A DNA stretch of 64,000 nucleotides from Mesorhizobium sp. Root157 (GTDB lineage: Bacteria > Pseudomonadota > Alphaproteobacteria > Rhizobiales > Rhizobiaceae): assembly GCF_001427385.1 (NCBI RefSeq), contig NZ_LMGJ01000034.1:86910-150909 (forward strand), read 5' to 3'. Under the pieces are notes generated by a model, which worked only from the letters and a program-made list of their open reading frames with translations, was not told the DNA's origin and ran no database searches. Position 1 is the stretch's first letter. Each line of letters opens with the position of its first letter. Positions 50,849 through 58,959 of the stretch are shown here, one piece after another. Made by a program: the position numbers and the translations under genes.

Positions 50849-51104
50849 GTCTTCAACTCCATGCTGCCGCGCGACGATGTCGCAGGGCAATGATCAGTCT
50901 GCCAATACGTATCGCTAGCATGACTAGTTCCATAGCTGATTTGCGACTTCCTGCAATGGGAAAGCGACCGGAAATGTCTTTGAAATCTTGTCGATTTTGC
51001 GACAGGTGTTGGCGCTGGCGGGCCGTTTCGAATAGGGTGCATGGCTACGATCCGGCAAGCAGCCGTGAAAAGTGCGGCCGAACCGGATTTCAGGGAAGAA
51101 TATC
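50849..51104. promoter_or_regulatory. Divergent promoter region between the corrinoid protein and MttB genes
   Basis: GCGAC-GAT-GTCGC at 50871-50883 and TGTCG-N6-CGACA at 50989-51004 are inverted repeats built on related halves, and TTGCGAC recurs at 50941 and 50997. These could be operators for the nearby GbdR-type regulator. The 7-mer is short and would also occur by chance several times per window. Confidence 0.35.
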
Positions 51105-52679
51105 ATGAGCGAAAACGCGGCAGTCGAGCAGGAATCGACGGGTGGCAGGCGCGGTCGTGGGGCAAGCGGTGGTGCTGCAGCGCGACGCGCGGCGCGCAGC
51201 GGCGGCGGACCGGGCACGCAGCTCACCTACATCAAGCGCAACATCAACGTATACGACGTGCTGGACGAGGAAGGCCTGGCGCTGATCGAGAAGAACACGG
51301 ACATCGTGCTCGAAGAGACTGGCATCATCTTTCGCGACGACGAAGAAGCCTTGCGGCTTTGGAAGGATGCCGGCGCCGACGTCAAGGGCGAGCGGGTGCA
51401 CTTTCCCAAGGGCTTGTGCCGGTCGCTTTTGAAGACGGCTCCTTCGATCTATACGCAGCACGCCCGCAACCCCGAGCGCTCGGTTCAGGTCGGCGGCAAT
51501 GCTACGGTCTTTGCGCCGGTCTATGGCCCTCCCTTCGTGCGCGACCTCGACGGCAATCGCCGTTACGCCACGATCGAGGATTTCCGCAATTTCGTGAAGC
51601 TCGCCTATATGGCCCCGTCCATCCACCATTCGGGCGGTACGGTGTGCGAGCCGGTAGACGTTCCGGTGAACAAGCGCCACCTCGACATGATCTATTCGCA
51701 CATCCGTTATTCGGACAAGCCGTTCATGGGCTCGGTCACCGCGCCGGAACGCGCGGAAGATACGATCGCGATGGCCAAGATCCTGTTCGGCGACGATTTC
51801 GTCGAGAACAATACGGTGCTGACTTCGCTCATCAACGCCAACTCGCCGATGGTGTTCGATGAGACCATGCTGGGCGCGCTGAAGGTCTACGCGCGCCACA
51901 ACCAGGCCTGCATCGTCACCCCATTCATCCTCGCCGGCGCGATGAGCCCGGTGACGGTTGCCGGGACGCTGACACAGGTGCTGGCAGAAGTGCTGGCCGG
52001 CGCTTCCTTCACGCAGTTGATCAAGCCGGGCGCTCCGGTGCTGTTCGGCACCTTTGCATCGTCCATCTCCATGCAGTCGGGCGCGCCGACCTTCGGAACG
52101 CCGGAGCCGTCGCTGGTGTCTTATGGTGCAGCCCAGCTGGCTCGCCGGCTTGGCCTGCCGTTCCGCACCGGCGGCTCGCTATGCGCCTCCAAGGTGGAAG
52201 ACGCGCAGGCGGCTTATGAGAGCGCCAACACGCTTAACTCGACCATCCTTGCCGGCACCAATTTCGTGCTGCATGCGGCGGGCTGGCTCGAAGGCGGTCT
52301 CGCCTCCAGCTACGACAAGTTCATGATGGACATCGACCAGCTCGGCATGACCCAGAAATTCGCCGAGGGCATCGATCTGTCCGAAAACGGCCAGGCGATG
52401 GACGCCATCCGCCAGGTCGGCCCCGGCAGCCATTTCCTTGGCTGCGATCACACCCAGGCCAACTTCCAGACCGCCTTCTACCGTTCGTCCATTGCCGACA
52501 ACAATTCGTTCGAGCAGTGGCTGGCGGAGGGCGAGAAGACCGCGCCGCAGCGCGCCAATGCGCTCGCCCGCCACTGGCTGGAAAGCTATGAGGCGCCATT
52601 CCTCGATCCGGGCATCGACGATGGACTGAAGGACTTCATTGCGAAGAAGAAGGAGTCCATGCCCGACGCCTTCACTTGA
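51105..52679 (+). CDS. MttB-family (trimethylamine methyltransferase-like) protein without pyrrolysine
   Basis: A 524-residue TIM-barrel methyltransferase. A flexible N-terminal region (about 10-37) is Arg/Gly/Ala-rich (GGRRGRGASGGAAARRAARS). The MttB core runs from about 40 to 515 with SIHHSGGTVCEPVDVPVNKRH and GSVTAPERAEDTIAMAK, and AGAMSPVTVAGTLTQVLAEV. There is no in-frame TAG, so it belongs to the non-Pyl branch (MtgB/MtpB/MtcB type) that demethylates quaternary amines such as glycine betaine, proline betaine or carnitine. Specificity cannot be read. ATG 51105 chosen; an upstream in-frame start at 51072 would add 11 residues. Confidence 0.93.
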   Translation: MSENAAVEQESTGGRRGRGASGGAAARRAARSGGGPGTQLTYIKRNINVYDVLDEEGLALIEKNTDIVLEETGIIFRDDEEALRLWKDAGADVKGERVHFPKGLCRSLLKTAPSIYTQHARNPERSVQVGGNATVFAPVYGPPFVRDLDGNRRYATIEDFRNFVKLAYMAPSIHHSGGTVCEPVDVPVNKRHLDMIYSHIRYSDKPFMGSVTAPERAEDTIAMAKILFGDDFVENNTVLTSLINANSPMVFDETMLGALKVYARHNQACIVTPFILAGAMSPVTVAGTLTQVLAEVLAGASFTQLIKPGAPVLFGTFASSISMQSGAPTFGTPEPSLVSYGAAQLARRLGLPFRTGGSLCASKVEDAQAAYESANTLNSTILAGTNFVLHAAGWLEGGLASSYDKFMMDIDQLGMTQKFAEGIDLSENGQAMDAIRQVGPGSHFLGCDHTQANFQTAFYRSSIADNNSFEQWLAEGEKTAPQRANALARHWLESYEAPFLDPGIDDGLKDFIAKKKESMPDAFT

Positions 52680-52850
52680 AAAGAGCCCGAGACAGGCCGG
52701 GCTAAAGTGGCCAACATCATTCACAAGGAAGTCTGGCGGAGCGCTTTCTCCGACCCGGACAAGGGTGGTGTTGGCTAAAACGCATTGCGCTCAAACGGGA
52801 TTCCAGACCGGGTTTCTGCGTGATGTTCGCTGCAGAGCGGTACTGCGATA

Positions 52851-53402
52851 TTATCCTGGCAGTGGGGCGGCGCAGCCATCCGCATCGCAGACTGCGCTGC
52901 GGTCGGCAGCATCCGATGATTGAACGGGCGCTTTTTCGGCCATCAGCATTCCGAGCCGGAAGCCGAGCGCGATATCGTCTTCCTGGCCAAATCCGTGATG
53001 GCGGATATATCCGCCCCGGTCGATCAACACGAGCGAGGGCGTGCCGCGAAAGCCGTAGGCGGCCATGGTTCTTGGGATAGGGCCGTTTTCACTCGGCTGG
53101 TCGACGCCGACCGGGAAAGTGATCTGATATTCGTGCAGGAAGGCCTCGAGCGAAACCGGAGTCATTGCCTGGTGATGTTCGAACACAGTATGGAGTCCGA
53201 TCACGGCCAGGTCGGCTTCGCGAAACATCGCTGCGATGCGCTTGACCTGCGGTATGGCGTGGGCCACGCAACCGGGACACAGCATCTGGAACGAATGAAG
53301 CAGCACGGGACGGCCGCGCAGGCTTTCCAGCGTGATCGGATCGGCGCTGTTGAACCAGCGCTCGACCATCAATTCGGGTGCTTTGACTTCCTGCCGGGTC
53401 AT
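52851..53402 (-). CDS. Redoxin-family thiol protein
   Basis: A 183-residue thioredoxin-fold protein. LLHSFQMLCPGCVAHAIPQV holds a CPGC redox pair; FRGTPSLVLIDRGGYIRH is the cis-Pro loop. It resembles AhpC-TSA/redoxin-type proteins; a second pair of cysteines sits in the C-terminal tail (AVCDADGCAAP). Location in the cell is not clear: no signal peptide. It is 10 bp downstream of a 77-residue hypothetical gene, so the two form a small operon. Confidence 0.82.
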   Translation of the reverse strand: MTRQEVKAPELMVERWFNSADPITLESLRGRPVLLHSFQMLCPGCVAHAIPQVKRIAAMFREADLAVIGLHTVFEHHQAMTPVSLEAFLHEYQITFPVGVDQPSENGPIPRTMAAYGFRGTPSLVLIDRGGYIRHHGFGQEDDIALGFRLGMLMAEKAPVQSSDAADRSAVCDADGCAAPLPG

Positions 53403-53412
53403 GGCGATGCGC

Positions 53413-53646
53413 CTAGCGCCAGTAGCTGTTTGCCGCGGCCACTGTCGCGAAATTGACCGCCACCACATGTGAAGCGGCGATCAGGGCATCTGCGTCGCGT
53501 TCGTAGTCGGGGCGTAGTTCGCCGCGGATATCGTCCGACGGCTGGGTGAATTTTACCGCCATGCGTGAAAGCTTCAGCGCTAGCGCGAAGCCGGCTTCGG
53601 GGGTCTCGGTCAAAAGGCTGGGGAGCCAGGAAGGGGTCGTGGTCAT
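53413..53646 (-). CDS. Conserved hypothetical protein upstream of the redoxin
   Basis: A 77-residue soluble protein: LTETPEAGFALALKLSRMAV, then RGELRPDYERDADALIAASH and a C-terminal NFATVAAANSYWR. No signal peptide or membrane segment. I do not recognise the family. Its short spacing (10 bp) to the redoxin gene argues for shared expression. Confidence 0.65.
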   Translation of the reverse strand: MTTTPSWLPSLLTETPEAGFALALKLSRMAVKFTQPSDDIRGELRPDYERDADALIAASHVVAVNFATVAAANSYWR

Positions 53647-53889
53647 TATCGTGTCTGCTTAGCTTTCGAGGGCGTATGACTGAAATAGTATCGATACGCT
53701 ATCATTGCAGTCACGCAACGGATCCGTCAACAGGATATTGCAAGCCGGCCGCTAGATCTTCGTGGGCCGATGCTTGCCCTCAGATGATGAGGCAAGTTCG
53801 TCATTGCCGACATGCCGTTGGCACAGCAGTTCGCGCTTGCAGCGGATTGACCGGCGTGATTTCCTTGGCGGGTTCCGCAGGTTTGGGCC

Positions 53890-54516
53890 ATGCAGCCGAC
53901 AGTCGTCCTCATCAGCGTTTTCGCAATCTTCATTCCGGCGCTCATGCTGCCGGGGCCGGACTTCGTCGGTGTGGTGCGCTCGTCCATGACGCGCGGTACC
54001 AAGGCTGGCATGCTGACCACCGTCGGCGTTTCGCTCGGGCTTGGCCTCTATGCGACGCTCGGCCTGCTTGGCCTGTCGGCGGTGCTGATCAAGTTCGAGT
54101 GGCTTGCCTGGCTGATCCGCGTCGCCGGTGGCGCGTATCTGGTCTATCTTGGCATTCGGCTCCTGTTTGCGAAACCGGAAGGCGTTGAAATCGACAGCCG
54201 GGCGAAAGGTGGAAATCCGCTGCTGTTCGGCCTTGGGGTGACGCTGACCAATCCCAAGGCGATCGTTCTATTCGCCAGTGTTTTTGCGACATCGGTGACA
54301 ACTGCCACGCCGACGTGGTTGATGGTGACGATGATTGCGCTGGTCGTGACGAGTTCGCTCATCTGGTATTCGCTGGTCAGCCTGTTCATGTCGTCGGCAC
54401 CGGTCATTCGCGCATTCGGTAAGGCGCGCCACTGGATCGAGCGCGCCGCCGGCGCCTGCTTCATCGTTATTGGCGGGCGCATCCTCGCCGACAGCCGCAA
54501 TCCGCTGGCGCCGTGA
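53890..54516 (+). CDS. LysE/RhtB-family amino-acid exporter
   Basis: A 208-residue inner-membrane protein with six hydrophobic segments. IFIPALMLPGPDFVGVVRSSM then TRGTKAGMLTTVGVSLGLG is the LysE-type N-terminal signature, and FGLGVTLTNPKAIVLFASVF the central one. The family exports amino acids and metabolites. The stop overlaps the next gene's GTG start by 4 bp (GTGA), an unusual pair with the ferredoxin-like gene. The substrate is unknown. Confidence 0.9.
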   Translation: MQPTVVLISVFAIFIPALMLPGPDFVGVVRSSMTRGTKAGMLTTVGVSLGLGLYATLGLLGLSAVLIKFEWLAWLIRVAGGAYLVYLGIRLLFAKPEGVEIDSRAKGGNPLLFGLGVTLTNPKAIVLFASVFATSVTTATPTWLMVTMIALVVTSSLIWYSLVSLFMSSAPVIRAFGKARHWIERAAGACFIVIGGRILADSRNPLAP

Positions 54517-55172
54517 TCGAAGACGCTCTTGCCGCCCATGGCCTGATCGCGCGCGGCGGCTTCAATTTCGAGGTTGCCGAGGCCGCGCCGACTGCTCTTT
54601 CAGGCGATCCGGCCAAGGCCGTGCTGCTGGTGGGGCAGGCGGGAGCCGCCCCTTGGCCACATTTCATGCGCTGGCGGCAGTCCAAGCCGCGCGATCTGGC
54701 AAATCCGCTCGATACCTGGTCGCGGGAGGTGATCGGCGGGATCGCCGAGCGTTTCGGGGGGAGGGCGGTATCGCCAAACGACAGGCCATTCCTGCCGTTC
54801 CAGCAATGGGCGATGCGGGCGGAAGGGCTGAAGCCGTCGTCGATTGGCGTTCTCCTGCATCCCGACTACGGCCTGTGGCACGCTTATCGCGGCGCGCTGC
54901 TGTTCGATCATGAAATAGAGATTCAAGCTCCTGACAAAGTGATTCATCTTTGCGACACATGTGTTGGAAAACCTTGTCTGAAATCCTGTCCAGTCGATGC
55001 CTATTCAGAGGCTGGTTTCGCCTATCAGGATTGCCTGGCGCATGTTCGCGGCCCGACAGGTGAGCCATGCCGCAGCCTTGGATGCTTCGACCGCAATGCC
55101 TGCCCCTATGGAACGGCCTATCGTTATCCTGCCGAAGTACAGGCGTTCCACATGGCCGCCTTTGCCCGCTAG
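54513..55172 (+). CDS. 4Fe-4S ferredoxin-like protein (QueG-related)
   Basis: A 219-residue protein with a C-terminal Fe-S motif: CDTCVGKPCLKSCPVDAY (CxxCxxxxCxxxCP) and an additional Cys set CRSLGCFDRNACPYG. The N-terminal part is a soluble domain with PFLPFQQWAMRAEGLKPSSIG. Similar proteins are annotated as ferredoxins of unknown partner. GTG 54513 start, overlapping the exporter gene. Confidence 0.75.
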   Translation: MIEDALAAHGLIARGGFNFEVAEAAPTALSGDPAKAVLLVGQAGAAPWPHFMRWRQSKPRDLANPLDTWSREVIGGIAERFGGRAVSPNDRPFLPFQQWAMRAEGLKPSSIGVLLHPDYGLWHAYRGALLFDHEIEIQAPDKVIHLCDTCVGKPCLKSCPVDAYSEAGFAYQDCLAHVRGPTGEPCRSLGCFDRNACPYGTAYRYPAEVQAFHMAAFAR

Positions 55173-55287
55173 CGGGCAGGTGCTTTTCGGCTTGCCCGCG
55201 CGAAATCTTGACTGCTCCCGGTTCGGCGGCCATTCCGCCGATGCCGGATAGGGATTTTGATCTCGCGCAAGGAACAACGGTGACGCC

Positions 55288-55776
55288 ATGCAGAAACTGA
55301 CAATTGGACCGAGGACGGAACGGCGAGCGCAGGACTGTTTCGAAGCTGATATGGGTGCGGGCGTCTCCTACGATCTCGACCGCTTTGTCCGGGCGCAGGA
55401 TGGAGTCATCGCCGAGGTAAAGTCAGAACTCAGGCAAGGCCGCAAGACCAGCCACTGGATGTGGTTCGTCTTTCCGCAGATTGCCGGCCTTGGCCGAAGC
55501 CCGATGTCGCAGCGATTTGCCATTGCATCGCTCGATGAGGCACGGGCCTATCTCGGCCATCCGGTGCTGGGCCGCAGATTGAAGGAGTGCGTGGCGATCC
55601 TGCTCGACCTCGAGGATAGCCCGGCTCATGGGATATTCGGCAGCCCGGACGATATGAAACTTCGCTCCTCGCTGACGCTGTTCTCACGCGCTGCGCCGGA
55701 TGAGCCACTGTTCGACCAGGCGTTGGCGCGGTTCTTCGACGGCGAGCCTGACAAGGCAACGCTCGAACGCCTCTAA
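55288..55776 (+). CDS. DUF1810 protein
   Basis: A 162-residue protein with the DUF1810 core: YDLDRFVRAQDGVIAEVKSE, SHWMWFVFPQIAGLGRSPMS, ILLDLEDSPAHGIFGSPDDM, DMKLRSSLTLFSRAAPDEPL. The function is unknown; the family is cytosolic and widespread. Alternative start M at 55351 would remove 21 residues and begin close to the conserved domain. Confidence 0.82.
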   Translation: MQKLTIGPRTERRAQDCFEADMGAGVSYDLDRFVRAQDGVIAEVKSELRQGRKTSHWMWFVFPQIAGLGRSPMSQRFAIASLDEARAYLGHPVLGRRLKECVAILLDLEDSPAHGIFGSPDDMKLRSSLTLFSRAAPDEPLFDQALARFFDGEPDKATLERL

Positions 55777-55953
55777 CCGGAGCGTGGCAAGGCCCTCAAA
55801 TGATCCGCACGATGCAATTCAAACAGGCGGCGAGGCCCGGAATATGTGCGCGCGACTGTCGTCGTCTGGTTTTCGAGCGCCGGATTAACCATTCGAAGAA
55901 TCTTTCTGTTTGCCCCCAAGGAATTGCCTGAGACTTTCGTCTAAGAGGCGAAG

Positions 55954-56514
55954 ATGGCGATGATTTTGGACGATGGCGGCGGCTCCGATGCGGAGTTGGT
56001 CGACCGGGCAAAAGGCGGGGACAGGAAGGCTTTCGGCGCGCTCGTCGAAAGGCACTACGATTTTATCCATCGCATTGCTTGGCGGTGGTGCGGAAACCGT
56101 GACGATGCGGATGATATTGCGCAAGAGGTGTGCATAAGGCTCGGACGTTCCATCCGCGACTATCGCGGTATGGGCGCTTTTACTACCTGGCTCTATGCCA
56201 TGACACTGAATGCGGCCCGCGATCTCTCCCGCAAAGCCACCCGCGAGACAGCAAAGGTGAACGCCTATGGCACCCACGCCCTGATTGGCAGTCAATCGGT
56301 TGACGAAGCAGATGGGTACGCCGACGCTCTGTGGCAGGCCGTGCGCAGGCTGCCCGGCAAGCAGCGCGATGCGGTGCTTCTGGTCTATGGCGAGGAATTG
56401 AGCCACGCCGCTGCCAGTGAAGTGATGGCAATCTCGGAAGCGACGGTGTCCTGGCACATCCATGAAGCGAAGAAACGGCTGAAGGTGCTGATGCGCTCGG
56501 CCGGGGAAGTGTGA
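55954..56514 (+). CDS. ECF-family RNA polymerase sigma factor
   Basis: A 186-residue extracytoplasmic-function sigma factor. Region 2 (about 12-85: DAELVDRAKGGDRKAFGALV, YDFIHRIAWRWCGNRDDADD) and region 4 (about 125-180: LPGKQRDAVLLVYGEELSHA, ISEATVSWHIHEAKKRLKVL) are both present. It is followed immediately by the VWA protein with overlapping stop/start, a pair that suggests the VWA protein is its regulator or a target. Confidence 0.92.
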   Translation: MAMILDDGGGSDAELVDRAKGGDRKAFGALVERHYDFIHRIAWRWCGNRDDADDIAQEVCIRLGRSIRDYRGMGAFTTWLYAMTLNAARDLSRKATRETAKVNAYGTHALIGSQSVDEADGYADALWQAVRRLPGKQRDAVLLVYGEELSHAAASEVMAISEATVSWHIHEAKKRLKVLMRSAGEV

Positions 56515-58523
56515 CCATGGTCAATGACAACGAACTCAAGAGATTGCGCGACATGGCCGCGCCCAGGCCGCGACCCGCGGCCAAGGTGGGGGCGCTGCAT
56601 GCGGCGATGGTGGCTTTCGACGCGCAGGAAAAAAATGCGCCGGCGCCCCAAGGATCGGCTTCGAAGCAACGTCTCACTGAACGAGCACGCAAGCTCTGGA
56701 GAGACATCATGCAAAAGAAGCTGTTTGCCGCGCCGGCCATTGCCGGCCTCGTCGCCTTGCCGATCGCCGGATATGCGGCGTTCTACCTGTTGCAGGATTC
56801 GCCGTTCAGGTTCCGAGGCTCGGAGCAGGTCAGCGATGCTGTTGCAAACAAGCCCGCACCGAAATCCGTCGCTGCTTCGGAATCCAAGAAGCAGGCCGGC
56901 GATGCAGAAAGCGATGCGGCTGCCGCACCAGCATTGAATACCGAAGCACCTGCGGAAATGGGCACTGTGCGGCAGGATACGATGGCGTCGGCTGGCGCAC
57001 CTGCACCGGCGGCGGAGACTGCGGCCGGTTCCCGAACCGCGACGCTAAGAATGATGACGGAACCTGCGCCTTCCGATCTTTATCTGCCGCAACCGGAAAG
57101 CCGCGACCGCCTGGAGACGTTCAAGACCAATCCGGTCCGGTCCGTAGCCGAAGATCCAGTTTCGACATTTTCCATAGATGTCGACACGGCATCCTACTCC
57201 TTTGTGCGCCGCTCGCTGAAGGAAGGTTTGCTGCCGCAAGCCGACACAGTGCGTGTCGAGGAAATGGTCAACTATTTCCCCTACGACTGGAAAGGTCCGG
57301 CGACGGCCGAAACGCCGTTCAATTCGACGGTGACGGTGATGCCCGCGCCCTGGAATGGGCAGCACAAGCTCATGCACGTTGCCATCAAGGGCTACGATGT
57401 GCAACCAGCCGCGCAGCCGAAGGCCAATCTGGTGTTCCTGATCGACGTTTCAGGCTCGATGAACGCACCAGACAAGCTTCCCTTGTTGCAGTCGGCTTTC
57501 CGCCTGCTGGTCAGCAAGTTGCGCGCGGATGATACGGTTTCCATCGTTACCTATGCCGGCAATGCCGGAACGGTGCTTGAGCCGACCAAAGCGTCCGACA
57601 AGACAAAGATCCTTGCCGCCATCGACGGCCTGCAGCCGGGCGGTTCGACGGCGGGCGAGGCGGGTATCCGCGAAGCTTACCGGTTGGCGCAGCAGTCTTT
57701 CGTCAAGGACGGCGTCAATCGCGTCATGCTTGCCACCGATGGCGATTTCAATGTCGGCCAATCTAACGATGACGATCTCAAGCGCCTGGTCGAAGACCAG
57801 CGCAAGACGGGCGTTTTCCTGTCAGTGTTCGGTTTTGGGCGCGGCAATCTCAACGACCAGATGATGCAGACCATCGCCCAGAACGGCAACGGCACCGCCG
57901 CCTATATCGATACGCTCGCGGAAGCCGAAAAGGTGCTGGTGGAAGATGCGTCCTCGACATTGTTTCCCATCGCCAAGGACGTGAAGATCCAGGTCGAGTT
58001 CAATCCGCAGAAAGTCGCGGAATACCGGCTGATCGGCTATGAGACGCGGGCGCTTAACCGCGAGGATTTCAACAATGATCGCGTCGATGCCGGCGATATC
58101 GGATCAGGCCATTCGGTCACGGCGATCTACGAAATCACGCCGAAGGGCGCGCCGCAGCAGACGGATCCATTGCGCTATGGCGAGGCGGCGACCGCCAATG
58201 GCGGCGTGGCCAATGCCGGGGAATATGCCTTCGTGAAGATCCGCTACAAGCTGCCTGATGCGGATGCGTCAAAGCTCATTACCACTGCGGTGACGGCATC
58301 GAATGAAGTGGCCTCGTTCGATGCGGCCGGCACCGACCAGCGGTTCTCGGTATCCGTGGCCGCGTTCGGCCAGAAACTTCGTAATGAGGATGCGATGGCT
58401 GATTTTGGCTATGACCGCATCCTAGGCATGGCCTCAGCGGCGCGCGGGGACGATCCGTTCGGCTATCGGTCGGAATTCCTGTCACTGGTGCGGCTGGCGT
58501 CGGCTCTTGCCGGCAGGCAGTGA
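56511..58523 (+). CDS. Membrane-anchored VWA-domain protein (YfbK/DUF3520-like)
   Basis: A 670-residue protein. A cytosolic N-terminal segment (about 1-70) and one transmembrane helix (about 72-94: LFAAPAIAGLVALPIAGYAA) are followed by a Ser/Ala/Pro-rich region and a VWA domain (about 305-480) with the MIDAS motif LIDVSGSMNAPDK and TDGDFNVGQS, then a C-terminal DUF3520-type region. The N-terminal cytosolic part and sigma-gene overlap suggest an anti-sigma or signalling role, inferred. The first base could be GTG 56511 or ATG 56517. Confidence 0.87.
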   Translation: MTMVNDNELKRLRDMAAPRPRPAAKVGALHAAMVAFDAQEKNAPAPQGSASKQRLTERARKLWRDIMQKKLFAAPAIAGLVALPIAGYAAFYLLQDSPFRFRGSEQVSDAVANKPAPKSVAASESKKQAGDAESDAAAAPALNTEAPAEMGTVRQDTMASAGAPAPAAETAAGSRTATLRMMTEPAPSDLYLPQPESRDRLETFKTNPVRSVAEDPVSTFSIDVDTASYSFVRRSLKEGLLPQADTVRVEEMVNYFPYDWKGPATAETPFNSTVTVMPAPWNGQHKLMHVAIKGYDVQPAAQPKANLVFLIDVSGSMNAPDKLPLLQSAFRLLVSKLRADDTVSIVTYAGNAGTVLEPTKASDKTKILAAIDGLQPGGSTAGEAGIREAYRLAQQSFVKDGVNRVMLATDGDFNVGQSNDDDLKRLVEDQRKTGVFLSVFGFGRGNLNDQMMQTIAQNGNGTAAYIDTLAEAEKVLVEDASSTLFPIAKDVKIQVEFNPQKVAEYRLIGYETRALNREDFNNDRVDAGDIGSGHSVTAIYEITPKGAPQQTDPLRYGEAATANGGVANAGEYAFVKIRYKLPDADASKLITTAVTASNEVASFDAAGTDQRFSVSVAAFGQKLRNEDAMADFGYDRILGMASAARGDDPFGYRSEFLSLVRLASALAGRQ

Positions 58524-58544
58524 AGGCCTCCGTTTTCGAGTCGG

Positions 58545-58577
58545 GCCGGCGGGCAAGTTGTCCGTCGGCTTTTTCTT
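58545..58577 (+). terminator. Terminator after the sigma/VWA operon
   Basis: GCCGGCGG at 58545-58552 and CCGTCGGC at 58562-58569 form a stem with one G-T pair, followed by TTTTTCTT. It ends the sigma/VWA transcript. Confidence 0.88.
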
Positions 58578-58667
58578 ACGGTTGTTAAAATGCGCATCAT
58601 TTTGGGCACCGCATCGCAATTCTCGCGATGCTAGAAATTGGCGCAATGCAGCTTTGAGAGGCTCAGG

Positions 58668-58946
58668 ATGCGCATCGACGGAAACTCCGGATGGACGCCA
58701 GTCACGGCCAGCCGCGGCTCACCAGTCTCGGAATCGAGATCCGTCGAAACCAGCCGCATCATGAGCGACGTCGACACGGCACGAAGGGTGGCGCTGTCGG
58801 CGTTGCACAATGAGCGTTTCAGCGCCGCCTTGGAAAAGCTGTCCGATCCGCGCTCGTCCGATGCGATGATGCTCATGCGCCGGGACGAGGGTGCCAGCGC
58901 AGACCATGCATCAGTGCTGTCGAGCTACGCCGACAACAGCGAATAA
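58668..58946 (+). CDS. Small hypothetical protein of 92 residues
   Basis: A 92-residue protein beginning MRIDGNSGWTPVTASRGSPV, with a Ser/Asp-rich C-terminus (SDPRSSDAMMLMRRDEGASA). The ATG at 58668 follows GAGAGG; an in-frame ATG at 58638 has a poorer site. No signal peptide. I do not recognise a family. It is convergent with the BHMT-like gene, 13 bp apart. Confidence 0.55.
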   Translation: MRIDGNSGWTPVTASRGSPVSESRSVETSRIMSDVDTARRVALSALHNERFSAALEKLSDPRSSDAMMLMRRDEGASADHASVLSSYADNSE

Positions 58947-58959
58947 GCCGCAATGGCTC

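Noticed and set aside
52684..52701. GCCCG/CGGGC hairpin after the MttB gene
   Set aside because: Short stem and no T-run, so a terminator is not supported.
53730..53738. Third copy of ACAGGATAT as part of a regulon
   Set aside because: A 9-mer is expected about once in a window of this size by chance, and it is not beside a betaine gene.
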